The notes beneath the pieces were generated by a model. The model did no database searches and was not told the origin of the DNA. It was given only the letters and a program-made list of their open reading frames with translations. Positions 1 through 6,762 of a stretch of 55,007 nt of DNA are shown here, in pieces; positions within the stretch are counted from its first letter, which is position 1, and the number at the start of each line of letters is the position of its first letter. The stretch comes from a virus, in the IMG/VR virus record IMGVR_UViG_3300027971_000062, positions 1-55,007 of that record. The stretch is one strand, 5' to 3'. A program made the translations under genes and the position numbers.

Positions 1-2
1 AC

Positions 3-146
3 CTCACCGAGCGGCTGTCGCGACTCGAGGGCAAGGTTGAGGTCTTGTCGTCAGACTGGCCCCAGGAGCAGGCGATCACTCGCGAGCGTGAGCGCGAGCG
101 CGCTCGTTCGCCCATGGCGGAAGAGCTCGTCACTCGACGCCGATAG
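3..146 (+). CDS. C-terminal fragment of an unidentified protein (cut by window edge)
   Basis: An open frame runs from the left edge to a TAG at 144-146 and encodes the last 47 residues of a charged protein. The segment is rich in Arg and Glu, with an alternating RERERERAR stretch and an RRR C-terminus. Codon use matches the genes downstream. The start lies outside the window, so no function can be given. It is co-directional with the basic protein at 250 and about 100 bases upstream of it. Confidence 0.5.
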   Translation, partial: LTERLSRLEGKVEVLSSDWPQEQAITRERERERARSPMAEELVTRRR

Positions 147-160
147 GCAGCGGTGAGGGC

Positions 161-189
161 TTGACAGGAGTTGCCCTCAGGGCATCGTC
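161..189 (+). promoter_or_regulatory. TTGACA box followed by a small palindrome upstream of the 250-1461 gene
   Basis: A perfect TTGACA lies at 161-166, and TGCCCTCAGGGCA (172-184, 6-base arms around one base) fills the spacer where a repressor could bind. The hexamer at the expected -10 place (about 184-189) is a poor match, so this is only a candidate. Confidence 0.3.
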
Positions 190-249
190 AATCGCGCATC
201 GTCACGTCGCGTCTTCTGTCGCGCGTAGCGGGACCAAAGGATCACAGCC

Positions 250-1461
250 ATGTCGATCATGTTTGTAAACCCAGCCGGCCACCGTAAGCGCGCCTCCAAG
301 AAGAAGCGCAAGCTCACGCACATTCTGAGGAGAAACCCCATGGCCGGCAAGAGCAAGAAGAAGGGCAAGAAGTCGCCCGCGAAGAAGCCCGCGAAGAAGA
401 AGACCGCTGCGCGCAAGTCGCCCGCGAAGAAGCCAAAGAAGCGTCGTCCCTCGACGAAGAAGCAGCTCGCTGCGGCGCGCAAGCTCCTCGGCAAGCACGG
501 CTTCCGCGCCAAGCTGCGGACCAAGGTCGTCGCGGCTCGCGGCGCGAAGAAGGAGAAGGCGAAGGCTGCTCGCGCGGCTGCGAAGGACAAGAAGAGGGCG
601 GCTGCGTACCGCAAGCGGTCGGCGGCGGCGGCGAAGGCGCGCAAGGCAGCGGCCAAGGCGGCACAGCGGGCGATGGACATGTCGGCCAAGCTGATTCGCG
701 CCAACCCGTCGCGTCGTCGGCGGAAGCACAGCCCCGCGCGTCATCACCGCAAGCACACGCGGCGCTCGACCCGTCGCTACCGTCGCAACCCGGCTGGCGG
801 CGACATCATCAAGATGCTCATGGGCGCGGTCAAGATGGCGGCTCCCGCGGTCGGCGCGATGCTCGTCGGCAAGGCGCTCTCGACCCAGGCGATCAAGAAC
901 ATCCCGATGCTGTCGAAGGTCATGGGCTACGAGAAGCCCATCCTCGACGTTGCCATGCTGGTGGCGGTTCACTTCGGCGCCCCCAAGGTTCCGATGCTCC
1001 GCAAGTATCAGACCTCGATCATGGTCGGCCTCGGCGTGAACCTCATCGTGGACACCCTGTCGGCGGCGCTGCCGGCTGACATCAAGGGCAAGATCGGCCT
1101 GTCGGGCGACGGTATCTACGACCGCGCCCTGTCGGACTACGTCACGACCAGCGACTACCTCACGACCGGCGCCACGCCGATCGACGACGACATCGCGCTC
1201 GCGGACTACGTCACCACGGGCGACATCGAGGAGGAGCTCGGTATCTCCGAGGAGCTCGGTATCTCCGAGGAGCTCGGCGCGATCGACGCGCACACCGTCC
1301 GCGGTGGCGTCTCGCAGGCGGCGATGCTCAAGGCGATCCCGTCGCAGAGCTTCTCCGAGGAGATCCCCGCGCGCTCGTTCTCCAAGGAGATCAGCCACGC
1401 GGGCCAGGGGTTCGATAACCCGGGCGCCCTCTACGCTGGCATCTTCCGCGGCGGCTTCTAG
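250..1461 (+). CDS. Basic, histone-H1-like NP-motif protein with hydrophobic C-terminal domain; virion-core candidate
   Basis: 403 aa. Residues 1-180 are extremely Lys/Arg/Ala-rich, with KSPAKKPAKK-type repeats like histone H1 or viral core proteins, which suggests nucleic-acid binding. Asn-Pro motifs flank the basic blocks at residues 7-8, 29-30 (RRNPMAG), 152-153 (RANPSRR) and 180-181 (RRNPAGG). From about residue 184 a Met/Ala/Val-rich hydrophobic domain begins. The tail holds DYVTT repeats and an EELGIS repeat. The ATG at 250 has AAAGGA upstream. A second ATG at 340 has AGGAGA six bases upstream and would remove the first NP block, so two starts are possible. The hydrophobic half resembles the protein at 28998-29624. 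Role as a core or scaffold protein is inference. Confidence 0.85.
   Translation: MSIMFVNPAGHRKRASKKKRKLTHILRRNPMAGKSKKKGKKSPAKKPAKKKTAARKSPAKKPKKRRPSTKKQLAAARKLLGKHGFRAKLRTKVVAARGAKKEKAKAARAAAKDKKRAAAYRKRSAAAAKARKAAAKAAQRAMDMSAKLIRANPSRRRRKHSPARHHRKHTRRSTRRYRRNPAGGDIIKMLMGAVKMAAPAVGAMLVGKALSTQAIKNIPMLSKVMGYEKPILDVAMLVAVHFGAPKVPMLRKYQTSIMVGLGVNLIVDTLSAALPADIKGKIGLSGDGIYDRALSDYVTTSDYLTTGATPIDDDIALADYVTTGDIEEELGISEELGISEELGAIDAHTVRGGVSQAAMLKAIPSQSFSEEIPARSFSKEISHAGQGFDNPGALYAGIFRGGF
1231..1277 (+). repeat. 18-bp tandem repeat within the basic protein gene
   Basis: Two exact copies of an 18-base unit (1231-1248, 1249-1266) and an 11-base partial third copy encode EELGIS repeats near the C-terminus. 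The array is in frame, so copy-number change would leave the protein open. Confidence 0.8.
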
Positions 1462-1564
1462 CTCCCGCTCCCCTGGACGTTGACGTGACCTCGGCGGGAG
1501 ACACCCGCCTGTCGTTCGACATTCCGCCGACGACGAACAGACAACAGGTAGCAGAGAGAGAACC

Positions 1565-2149
1565 ATGCCCCGCATTGCAAATGTCCGCGAGCGTCGTCAC
1601 CAGCCCTTCTGGGATACGCTCATCCGCACCACTGGCAACCCGACCGTGCCGCTCCAGAACAGCACCAACCTGTTCGGCAACAGCAACGTCGGTAACCTGG
1701 CCCTGACGAACCTCCAGGTCGCTGGTCAGCTCGCGAGCGATCAGACCTACGTCATCCTCGCGCTGCGCGCGTCGCTGTACTTCAACGGCACCAACCGCCG
1801 TGCGAACTACCTGCGCGTCAACTCGCAGCTCTACTGGACGCTCATCGTTGGCGAGAAGCCGATGTTCCAGGCCCCGTGCTGGTACTTCCCGGCGGGCGGC
1901 GGCGTGTGGGGCTTCGACGCGACCCCGGCGACCGGCTCGATCTTCGCGAACGGTGAGCCCAGCCAGGAAGCGATCCTCAAGCTGGCTCGGCCGATCGTCG
2001 TGCCCGTTCGCCAGAACTTCGCCGTGCAGGCGTCGTTCTACCCGATGGGCTCGGTCTCGGCGCTCGATGGCCTCAACAGTGGCGCCACCGACGACGAGAA
2101 GGAGATCAAATTTGTTTTGGATGGGTTGCAAACCCGAGATGTGCAGTGA
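1565..2149 (+). CDS. Small beta-rich protein, candidate major capsid protein
   Basis: 194 aa with no transmembrane segment, no coiled coil and few charged runs. It is rich in Gly, Asn, aromatic and beta-forming residues from end to end, ending in VLDGLQTRDVQ. It lies directly before a second beta-rich protein of similar size (2309-2944) and among small membrane proteins. Viruses of the P23-77 type use two adjacent single-jelly-roll capsid proteins of about this size; that is the basis of the proposal. I do not recognise sequence homology. The ATG follows a purine-rich AGAGAGAGA tract. Confidence 0.75.
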   Translation: MPRIANVRERRHQPFWDTLIRTTGNPTVPLQNSTNLFGNSNVGNLALTNLQVAGQLASDQTYVILALRASLYFNGTNRRANYLRVNSQLYWTLIVGEKPMFQAPCWYFPAGGGVWGFDATPATGSIFANGEPSQEAILKLARPIVVPVRQNFAVQASFYPMGSVSALDGLNSGATDDEKEIKFVLDGLQTRDVQ

Positions 2150-2151
2150 TT

Positions 2152-2197
2152 TCGCGTACTTACGCGATTTCTACTGAACATAGCTGATCTGATCAGC
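2152..2197. promoter_or_regulatory. Two back-to-back palindromes between the capsid-candidate genes
   Basis: TCGCGTACTTACGCGA (2152-2167, 7-base arms) and GCTGATCTGATCAGC (2183-2197, 7-base arms around one T) lie in the 159-base gap after the 1565-2149 gene. They could be operators or RNA hairpins. No T-run follows, so a classical intrinsic terminator is not supported. Confidence 0.5.
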
Positions 2198-2308
2198 CCC
2201 CGTCCCGGCGGGTAATCCGGCCCCTTCCCCTGTTCTCGTGAACCTGTCCCGCGCATCCGCGCGAGATCTTCCGCCCCTCAAAGGCGACCCCGACTACGGA
2301 GACCTTCC

Positions 2309-2944
2309 ATGAACGCGATCGAGCAGAACCTCCAGAAGCTGTCCGCGGCCCTCCGCATCCTCGACAAGCGCAGCGGTCAGCTCCAGGCTGTCGTCCAGCA
2401 GCAGGCCGCGATGCTGGCCGAGCTTCAGACGCGCCCCCGCACCATCACCGAGGAGATCGACCAGATCCCCGGTCGTCGCATCGAGACCGTGCTGTCGGGC
2501 GAGGTCGTCTTTGACGCGACCGACGAAGGCAAGCGCGGCAACCCGATCTTGATCCAGGTGAGCCAGGACGGCCCGTTCGTCATGACGCACTATCCGATGT
2601 GCCTCTGGCGTCCGACGCTCCCGACCACGGCGACGAACTATCAGCGGTGGCGTCCGATCTCGACCTACCCGCTGCCGGATCAGGTCGTCGATACGGACAT
2701 CATCGATATCCTGTACGAGCTCCAGGACGGCGGCTCGCAGCGCAACTTCCAGAACGCTCCTCGAGGCCCGCTGCTCTCGCGGCCCGACAACGTCATCCCG
2801 TGCGCGGTGCCGACGCTGTGGTCGCCCAATGCGGCGATTGCGTTCTATCCGACGTACAACGCGCTGACGTGGGACAGCGACACTCCTCCGACCCAGGGCA
2901 CCCTGCACGTCGATCTGATCGGGTATCGGATCGTCAACCTGTAA
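2309..2944 (+). CDS. Beta-rich protein with N-terminal coiled coil; second capsid/penton candidate
   Basis: 211 aa. Residues 1-45 form a heptad-like helix (EQNLQKLSAALRILDKRSGQ), followed by a Pro/aromatic-rich, beta-strand-like body ending in DLIGYRIVNL. It has no membrane segment. Position next to 1565-2149, comparable size and co-orientation suggest two components of one shell. The ATG follows a pyrimidine-rich leader. Function is inferred from context only. Confidence 0.75.
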   Translation: MNAIEQNLQKLSAALRILDKRSGQLQAVVQQQAAMLAELQTRPRTITEEIDQIPGRRIETVLSGEVVFDATDEGKRGNPILIQVSQDGPFVMTHYPMCLWRPTLPTTATNYQRWRPISTYPLPDQVVDTDIIDILYELQDGGSQRNFQNAPRGPLLSRPDNVIPCAVPTLWSPNAAIAFYPTYNALTWDSDTPPTQGTLHVDLIGYRIVNL

Positions 2945-2948
2945 GCCC

Positions 2949-3224
2949 GTGAGCTACACCCACACACCTTCATCACTGTCGGCCTGCTGTAGCGGGTGCG
3001 CCGAAGGCGCATCGACGTGCAACAGCAGCGCGCCGCGCGCGACGATGGGCGACGTGTCGCTGACAAACCCGCTGATCTTGCTTGTCGGCGGTTACCTCGC
3101 GCTGAAGCTGCTTGGTCATCGCGCACGCAAGAAGCGAGAGCGCGAGTACAGGGCGTCCCATGACCGCATCCACGGCTCCGGCGCGTTCGATGCCCTGGAA
3201 GCCAAGCGTAGAGCCAGACGATGA
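2949..3224 (+). CDS. Cys-rich small membrane protein, first of a tandem pair
   Basis: 91 aa from a GTG four bases after the preceding stop. The N-terminus MSYTHTPSSLSACCSGCAEG carries a Cys cluster. A single hydrophobic helix (about residues 38-55, NPLILLVGGYLALKLL) precedes a Lys/Arg-rich tail. The N-terminus matches the next gene (MSYARAPSSLSSCCSGCAGG), so the two are tandem paralogues that kept the Cys module and diverged after it. The stop overlaps the next start (ATGA). The Cys cluster may bind metal, form disulfides or be acylated; none is shown. Confidence 0.7.
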   Translation: MSYTHTPSSLSACCSGCAEGASTCNSSAPRATMGDVSLTNPLILLVGGYLALKLLGHRARKKREREYRASHDRIHGSGAFDALEAKRRARR

Positions 3225-3394
3225 GCTACGCCCGCGCGCCTTCGTCGCTGTCGTCCTGCTGTAGCGGGTGCGCCGGGGGCGCGTCGTCGTGCGCGAGCTC
3301 GACGCGCGGCCTGGGCGGCGTCAGCGTGCCGCCACTTTTTCCGTTCATATTCGTCGCGGCGATCCTGTTCGTCGTCACGAGGAAGAAGAAGTGA
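3221..3394 (+). CDS. 57-aa Cys-rich tail-anchored membrane protein, second of the pair
   Basis: Too short for most gene finders. ATG at 3221 overlaps the previous stop. The protein opens with the same S-S-L-S-x-C-C-S-G-C-A-x-G-A-S-x-C module as its neighbour, then has one hydrophobic helix (PLFPFIFVAAILFVVT) and ends in RKKK, a tail-anchor topology seen repeatedly in this window. The conserved module in both neighbours supports it as a real gene. Confidence 0.7.
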   Translation: MSYARAPSSLSSCCSGCAGGASSCASSTRGLGGVSVPPLFPFIFVAAILFVVTRKKK

Positions 3395-3396
3395 CC

Positions 3397-3990
3397 ATGG
3401 CGAAACCAACGACGGCTCTGGTCAGCAGGTCCGACGTGCAGCGCGCGAAGGTCGAGCTCGACCGGATGCGTGGGTCGCTCGCGAAGTGGCTCAAGTACCG
3501 CACGCTCAACGACGCGGTCCTCGAGGGCAAGGCGCCGACGAAGAAGCCGGTCGCGTTCGCGCGGTCGGTCATCGAGCAGTCGCGCGACATGACCGCGGAG
3601 GGCAACCTCGCGAAGCAGCTCTACGTCCTGTTGGCCGAGACCATGCCTGGCGTTGCGCTGCCAGAGCCCGATGTGACGCGGAACCCCCAGGCTGCGGTGC
3701 AACTCGCCCGCATCGTCGTCGAGGGGCCACCCGCAACCTCACCGGGCGCGCAGGGCGCCTGGTACACGGCGTGGCCCGTGCTGATCGTGGGCGGCTTGCT
3801 CCTCGCGGTGACCACGGTTGTTCGCACGCTGGCCGATGCCGCGGAGCGACGCGAGTACTACGCCTGCGTGCAGAGCGGTGCGTGCGCGGACGAGGGCAAG
3901 TGGCTCAAGTGGGGCGGCATCGCGGCGCTCGCCTACGTTGCCTGGCAGCTCGGCCTGGGCGAGCGCGTCAAGAAGGCGCTGAAGGGCTGA
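3397..3990 (+). CDS. Membrane protein with two transmembrane segments
   Basis: 197 aa from ATG 3397, two bases after the preceding stop; an open frame extends upstream but overlaps 3221-3394. Residues 1-95 are soluble and helical and end with TRNPQ, one occurrence of the basic-x-N-P motif. Two hydrophobic helices follow (about residues 124-142, WPVLIVGGLLLAVTTVV, and 170-185), separated by a short loop with two Cys, and the C-terminus is basic (KKALKG). Family not recognised. A virion or host membrane role fits the surrounding genes. Confidence 0.7.
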   Translation: MAKPTTALVSRSDVQRAKVELDRMRGSLAKWLKYRTLNDAVLEGKAPTKKPVAFARSVIEQSRDMTAEGNLAKQLYVLLAETMPGVALPEPDVTRNPQAAVQLARIVVEGPPATSPGAQGAWYTAWPVLIVGGLLLAVTTVVRTLADAAERREYYACVQSGACADEGKWLKWGGIAALAYVAWQLGLGERVKKALKG

Positions 3991-4068
3991 CCCCTTCAGA
4001 TCGCCCATCGAGTGATCGTCGGTGACTCGGAGAAGCTCCGACGTGACCTCGATGGGCGATCTGAGGGG
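3991..4068 (+). repeat. Long inverted repeat / hairpin between two membrane-protein genes
   Basis: The arms TCAGATCGCCCATCGAG (3996-4012) and CTCGATGGGCGATCTGA (4048-4064) are perfectly complementary over 17 bases. CCCC and GGGG extend the pairing beyond one bulged T. The loop contains a second stem, TCGGAG-AAG-CTCCGA. It fills the gap after 3990 and ends ten bases before the next ATG, with no T-run. It could be an RNA processing or attenuation element, a protein-binding site or a recombination relic. Confidence 0.75.
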
Positions 4069-4077
4069 GAGCAGATT

Positions 4078-4452
4078 ATGAGCTACGAAGATATGGGCGG
4101 CATCGACCTCGGCAACCTGCTCAAGTGCGGGGCAACCGTCGCCGGGGTAGCTGGTGGGGCAGTCGCTGACCCCTACCTACCTGAGGTCGCCTGTCGCCTG
4201 TCGCAGCTACAGGCGCTGACGACGGGCCGCACACCCGTGCAGATCTTGACCGGCAGGAAGACTACCGTCCCGGTGCCGGCGTGCAAGGAGACCCCGCTGG
4301 GCCAGAAGGGCATCGGCGTCGAGCAGGCAATCCGCCCTATGCGCGCCGCCGTCTACGTCGGGCGGAATCCGTCGGTCGTCTGGCTCGGAGCTGCCGCGAT
4401 TGTCGGCGTTCCGCTGCTGCTTGGGTATATGCTCGGCAAGAGGTCACGATAG
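4078..4452 (+). CDS. Tail-anchored small membrane protein
   Basis: 124 aa from ATG 4078, preceded by GGGGGAG; an in-frame GTG at 4012 would place the hairpin inside the gene and is less likely. There are two hydrophobic stretches: a short Gly/Val/Ala-rich one at about residues 15-30, and a C-terminal helix (VVWLGAAAIVGVPLLLGYML) followed by GKRSR. VGRNPSVV just before the C-terminal helix is another basic-x-N-P instance. Three Cys residues precede it. Function unknown. Confidence 0.65.
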   Translation: MSYEDMGGIDLGNLLKCGATVAGVAGGAVADPYLPEVACRLSQLQALTTGRTPVQILTGRKTTVPVPACKETPLGQKGIGVEQAIRPMRAAVYVGRNPSVVWLGAAAIVGVPLLLGYMLGKRSR

Positions 4453-4454
4453 AC

Positions 4455-5129
4455 ATGGCGTTCGTCAAGGACGATCACAGCTACACGCGCGGGGCGGGAG
4501 CCATCGCAGCCATGGACGCCGCGTCGCCTCGGCGCCGCATTGCCATGGCCCGCGCAGATCGAGCCCTGCGCGTGCGCGAGGCGCTGACGCAGGGTGCGAT
4601 TGATCGGGGCTACGAGGGGGACCGACCGGCGGGATCGAGCCGCCCCGTGCCACCGCGCCCACCTGGGCCAGGTCGTCGCCCCGTGATGCCGCGCCCGCCG
4701 TTCACGGGCGGCGTGCGCCCGACGGGTGTGCGCGCTGGCGTGAGCGGGCCTCGCGCGGAGCTCGTCAAGCTGCCTGGTACGGTCATCACGCCTGGAGCGC
4801 GCGAGGGCAAGCCCGTGCAGGGCGCGACCGGCACGCAGGCTCCATCGGAAGAGATCAAGGCCACTGAGCCACCGGCCCCGCCCAAGCCTCCTCCGCGCCA
4901 GGTGATCGTCTCTGGCGGCGGCGGCGGGTTCATGCCGGTGTCGCCCAAGCCCACGGCCCCGCCGCCGTGGATGCCTGAGATCTCGGACGAGCTCGATGTC
5001 GAGCTCGAGGAGGCGCCCGCCGAGCTCGCCCCCCAGGTCTCGCCTGCGCCTGCGCCTGCGCCCAAGTCCTCGAGCAAGCTGCCGCTGTACGCGGGCATCG
5101 CGCTGCTCGCTTACCTTCTGACCCGCTAG
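4455..5129 (+). CDS. Proline-rich tail-anchored protein
   Basis: 224 aa starting two bases after the previous stop. A basic helical N-terminus (residues 1-55) leads into a long Pro/Gly/Ala-rich disordered stretch with PPRPPGPGRRP and PAPAPAPK segments. It ends in one hydrophobic helix, LPLYAGIALLAYLL, and TR. The layout resembles a flexible spacer held to a membrane by its C-terminus. No family recognised. Confidence 0.7.
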   Translation: MAFVKDDHSYTRGAGAIAAMDAASPRRRIAMARADRALRVREALTQGAIDRGYEGDRPAGSSRPVPPRPPGPGRRPVMPRPPFTGGVRPTGVRAGVSGPRAELVKLPGTVITPGAREGKPVQGATGTQAPSEEIKATEPPAPPKPPPRQVIVSGGGGGFMPVSPKPTAPPPWMPEISDELDVELEEAPAELAPQVSPAPAPAPKSSSKLPLYAGIALLAYLLTR

Positions 5130-5139
5130 GAAATTCGCC

Positions 5140-5451
5140 ATGGCTTACACGAAGACCTCCCTCATCTCGAGCCCGATCGAGAGCCCGTTTGGGATCTCCG
5201 AGACCCTCGGCTTCAACTACGACCTAGCCGCTGGAGTCGGCGCCTCCGTCCTGAACCTCTTCGGTCAGAAGGAGGAGACGAAGCAGGAGCGAGCGAAGCG
5301 TGATGCCGCGGCGGCGCAGGCGGCGGCGGCGGCTGCGGCGAAGGGCGGCGGCGGCGGCGACAGCAGCAGCGGTAAGATTCCCACGACCTACCTCGTGGCC
5401 GGCGGGCTCGCGGTTGCCGGTCTGCTGGTATTCGCGATGCGTCGGAAGTAA
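5140..5451 (+). CDS. Tail-anchored small membrane protein with Ala/Gly linker
   Basis: 103 aa, with AGGAA seven bases before the ATG. The N-terminal 40 residues look folded. A charged helix (KEETKQERAKRDAAAAQ) runs into Ala and Gly tracts. One hydrophobic helix (TTYLVAGGLAVAGLLVFAM) and RRK end the protein. Topology matches its neighbours. Confidence 0.7.
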   Translation: MAYTKTSLISSPIESPFGISETLGFNYDLAAGVGASVLNLFGQKEETKQERAKRDAAAAQAAAAAAAKGGGGGDSSSGKIPTTYLVAGGLAVAGLLVFAMRRK

Positions 5452-5461
5452 CCTCCGAGGG

Positions 5462-5863
5462 ATGCTAGCGGAGCCGAACGAGGAGCACGTCGCGGGCGAC
5501 GACCCGTCCCTGTCGAGCAAGGTCGGGATCTTCGATCTGGCGCGCAACGGTCATCGGGTGCGCGTCCGGTACAAGGACCAGCACGTCTACTGCGAGGTCT
5601 ATCGCGCTGCCGACGGCTCGCAGGAGGTCCACTGGATGTGCCCGCGCTGCCACGGCGGCGCGCGAGGCTACATGAGCCGCATTCCCAGCTCGCGCAAGCA
5701 GATCGACTTCGACCCCGCGCGCCTGACCGAGGTCGGCGGCGAGCTCAACGTCGAGGCGTTCATCTGCCCTTGGGAGTTGGGCGAGGACCGGCGCCAGGAC
5801 TTCGGCATCGGCCTCTGCAAGCTCGCGCTCGCCATCGATCGCAGCGTCGCCAAGGAAGTCTGA
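5462..5863 (+). CDS. Small protein with CxxC zinc-knuckle-like motif
   Basis: 133 aa from ATG 5462, ten bases after the previous stop. The middle carries WMCPRCHGG with CPRC, and further Cys at VEAFICPW and GIGLCK could complete a zinc site. No membrane segment. It has a beta-rich first half (RVRVRYKDQHVYCEVY). Function not recognised. Confidence 0.6.
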   Translation: MLAEPNEEHVAGDDPSLSSKVGIFDLARNGHRVRVRYKDQHVYCEVYRAADGSQEVHWMCPRCHGGARGYMSRIPSSRKQIDFDPARLTEVGGELNVEAFICPWELGEDRRQDFGIGLCKLALAIDRSVAKEV

Positions 5864-5868
5864 CGGTC

Positions 5869-6762
5869 ATGTCGGTTGGCCTCCAGCGATGGGAAGCCGA
5901 TCTGGTCCGCTTTCGGCGGCGTATCGGCTTTGACTTTCGCGAGCCGGACGGATTCTCGCGCTATCTGATCGCCGCCTACAGCGATCATGCGAACGAGGAC
6001 GATCGACGACTGTTTGACAGCCTTCAGGTTCGGCGTGACTACGGGCTCTCCACCGTGGAGTACAGAAAGGCGTTCCAGACGTGGTTTGCTGCGATGGCTC
6101 CTCGCGGAATGATCTGCGCTCGAGGGTTGCATTCGTTGGCCTTCTCCCCAGGCGAAGACATCGCCGGCTCCGTGTTGTTCGGCAGGGAGGGAACGTACAG
6201 CAGCTACAGCATGAACCTATCCTTCGCCGTAGTCAGGTTCGCGACCGCATGGGTTACCGAGTTCTACCCGACGGTGACGAGGAGCTGGGCGAACGTCGCA
6301 TCGACGATCGATCGCAGGGCGTCAGATACGGTTGGAATGCAGATACGAACGACGCGGGATGAAGAGTTCGATGATCCATCGTGGTCCTCCCTGCCGAAGA
6401 AGACCCGGGACGCAATCATCGTGTCCCAGTGCCCCGTCGTGCTGGTTTCCCATCTTGACATGGAAGACCTTGTTGGACCTGGAGGCGACAGCGAGAGCGG
6501 CGACGTTATGGAAGCCGAGGTTCTTGCCAAGCAGTGCGAACCACGCTGTCTCAGGCGCGTCTTCGTTGCCTCTGCCTTGAACCGACTGGGCAAGCCTGTC
6601 TCGCGTGATGATGTCGAGAGGTTCGGACTTGCCTATCATCGATCGGTCAAAGGTGAGGCGGATGCGCGCCCGGTCGATGTGCTTCTTCATCCTTCCGTGC
6701 GGGCCGGATCTCGTCGGAGAAACCTACCGTCGCAGTGGTCCTGGTATGATGTGACACCATGA
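5869..6762 (+). CDS. Unidentified protein with less GC-biased codon use than its neighbours
   Basis: 297 aa from ATG 5869. Many codons end in A or T, unlike the strongly GC-ending neighbours, which suggests separate acquisition. It is a soluble mixed alpha/beta protein with no clear motif. It opens with SVGLQRWEADLVRFRRRIGF and ends in QWSWYDVTP. The stop overlaps the next start (ATGA at 6759-6762). I do not recognise a family. Confidence 0.65.
   Translation: MSVGLQRWEADLVRFRRRIGFDFREPDGFSRYLIAAYSDHANEDDRRLFDSLQVRRDYGLSTVEYRKAFQTWFAAMAPRGMICARGLHSLAFSPGEDIAGSVLFGREGTYSSYSMNLSFAVVRFATAWVTEFYPTVTRSWANVASTIDRRASDTVGMQIRTTRDEEFDDPSWSSLPKKTRDAIIVSQCPVVLVSHLDMEDLVGPGGDSESGDVMEAEVLAKQCEPRCLRRVFVASALNRLGKPVSRDDVERFGLAYHRSVKGEADARPVDVLLHPSVRAGSRRRNLPSQWSWYDVTP

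Noticed and set aside
202-1575. 457-codon minus-strand frame opposite the basic protein gene
   Set aside because: Antisense shadow of Lys/Arg codons in GC-rich DNA; product is low-complexity Arg/Leu/Val and lacks a start signal.
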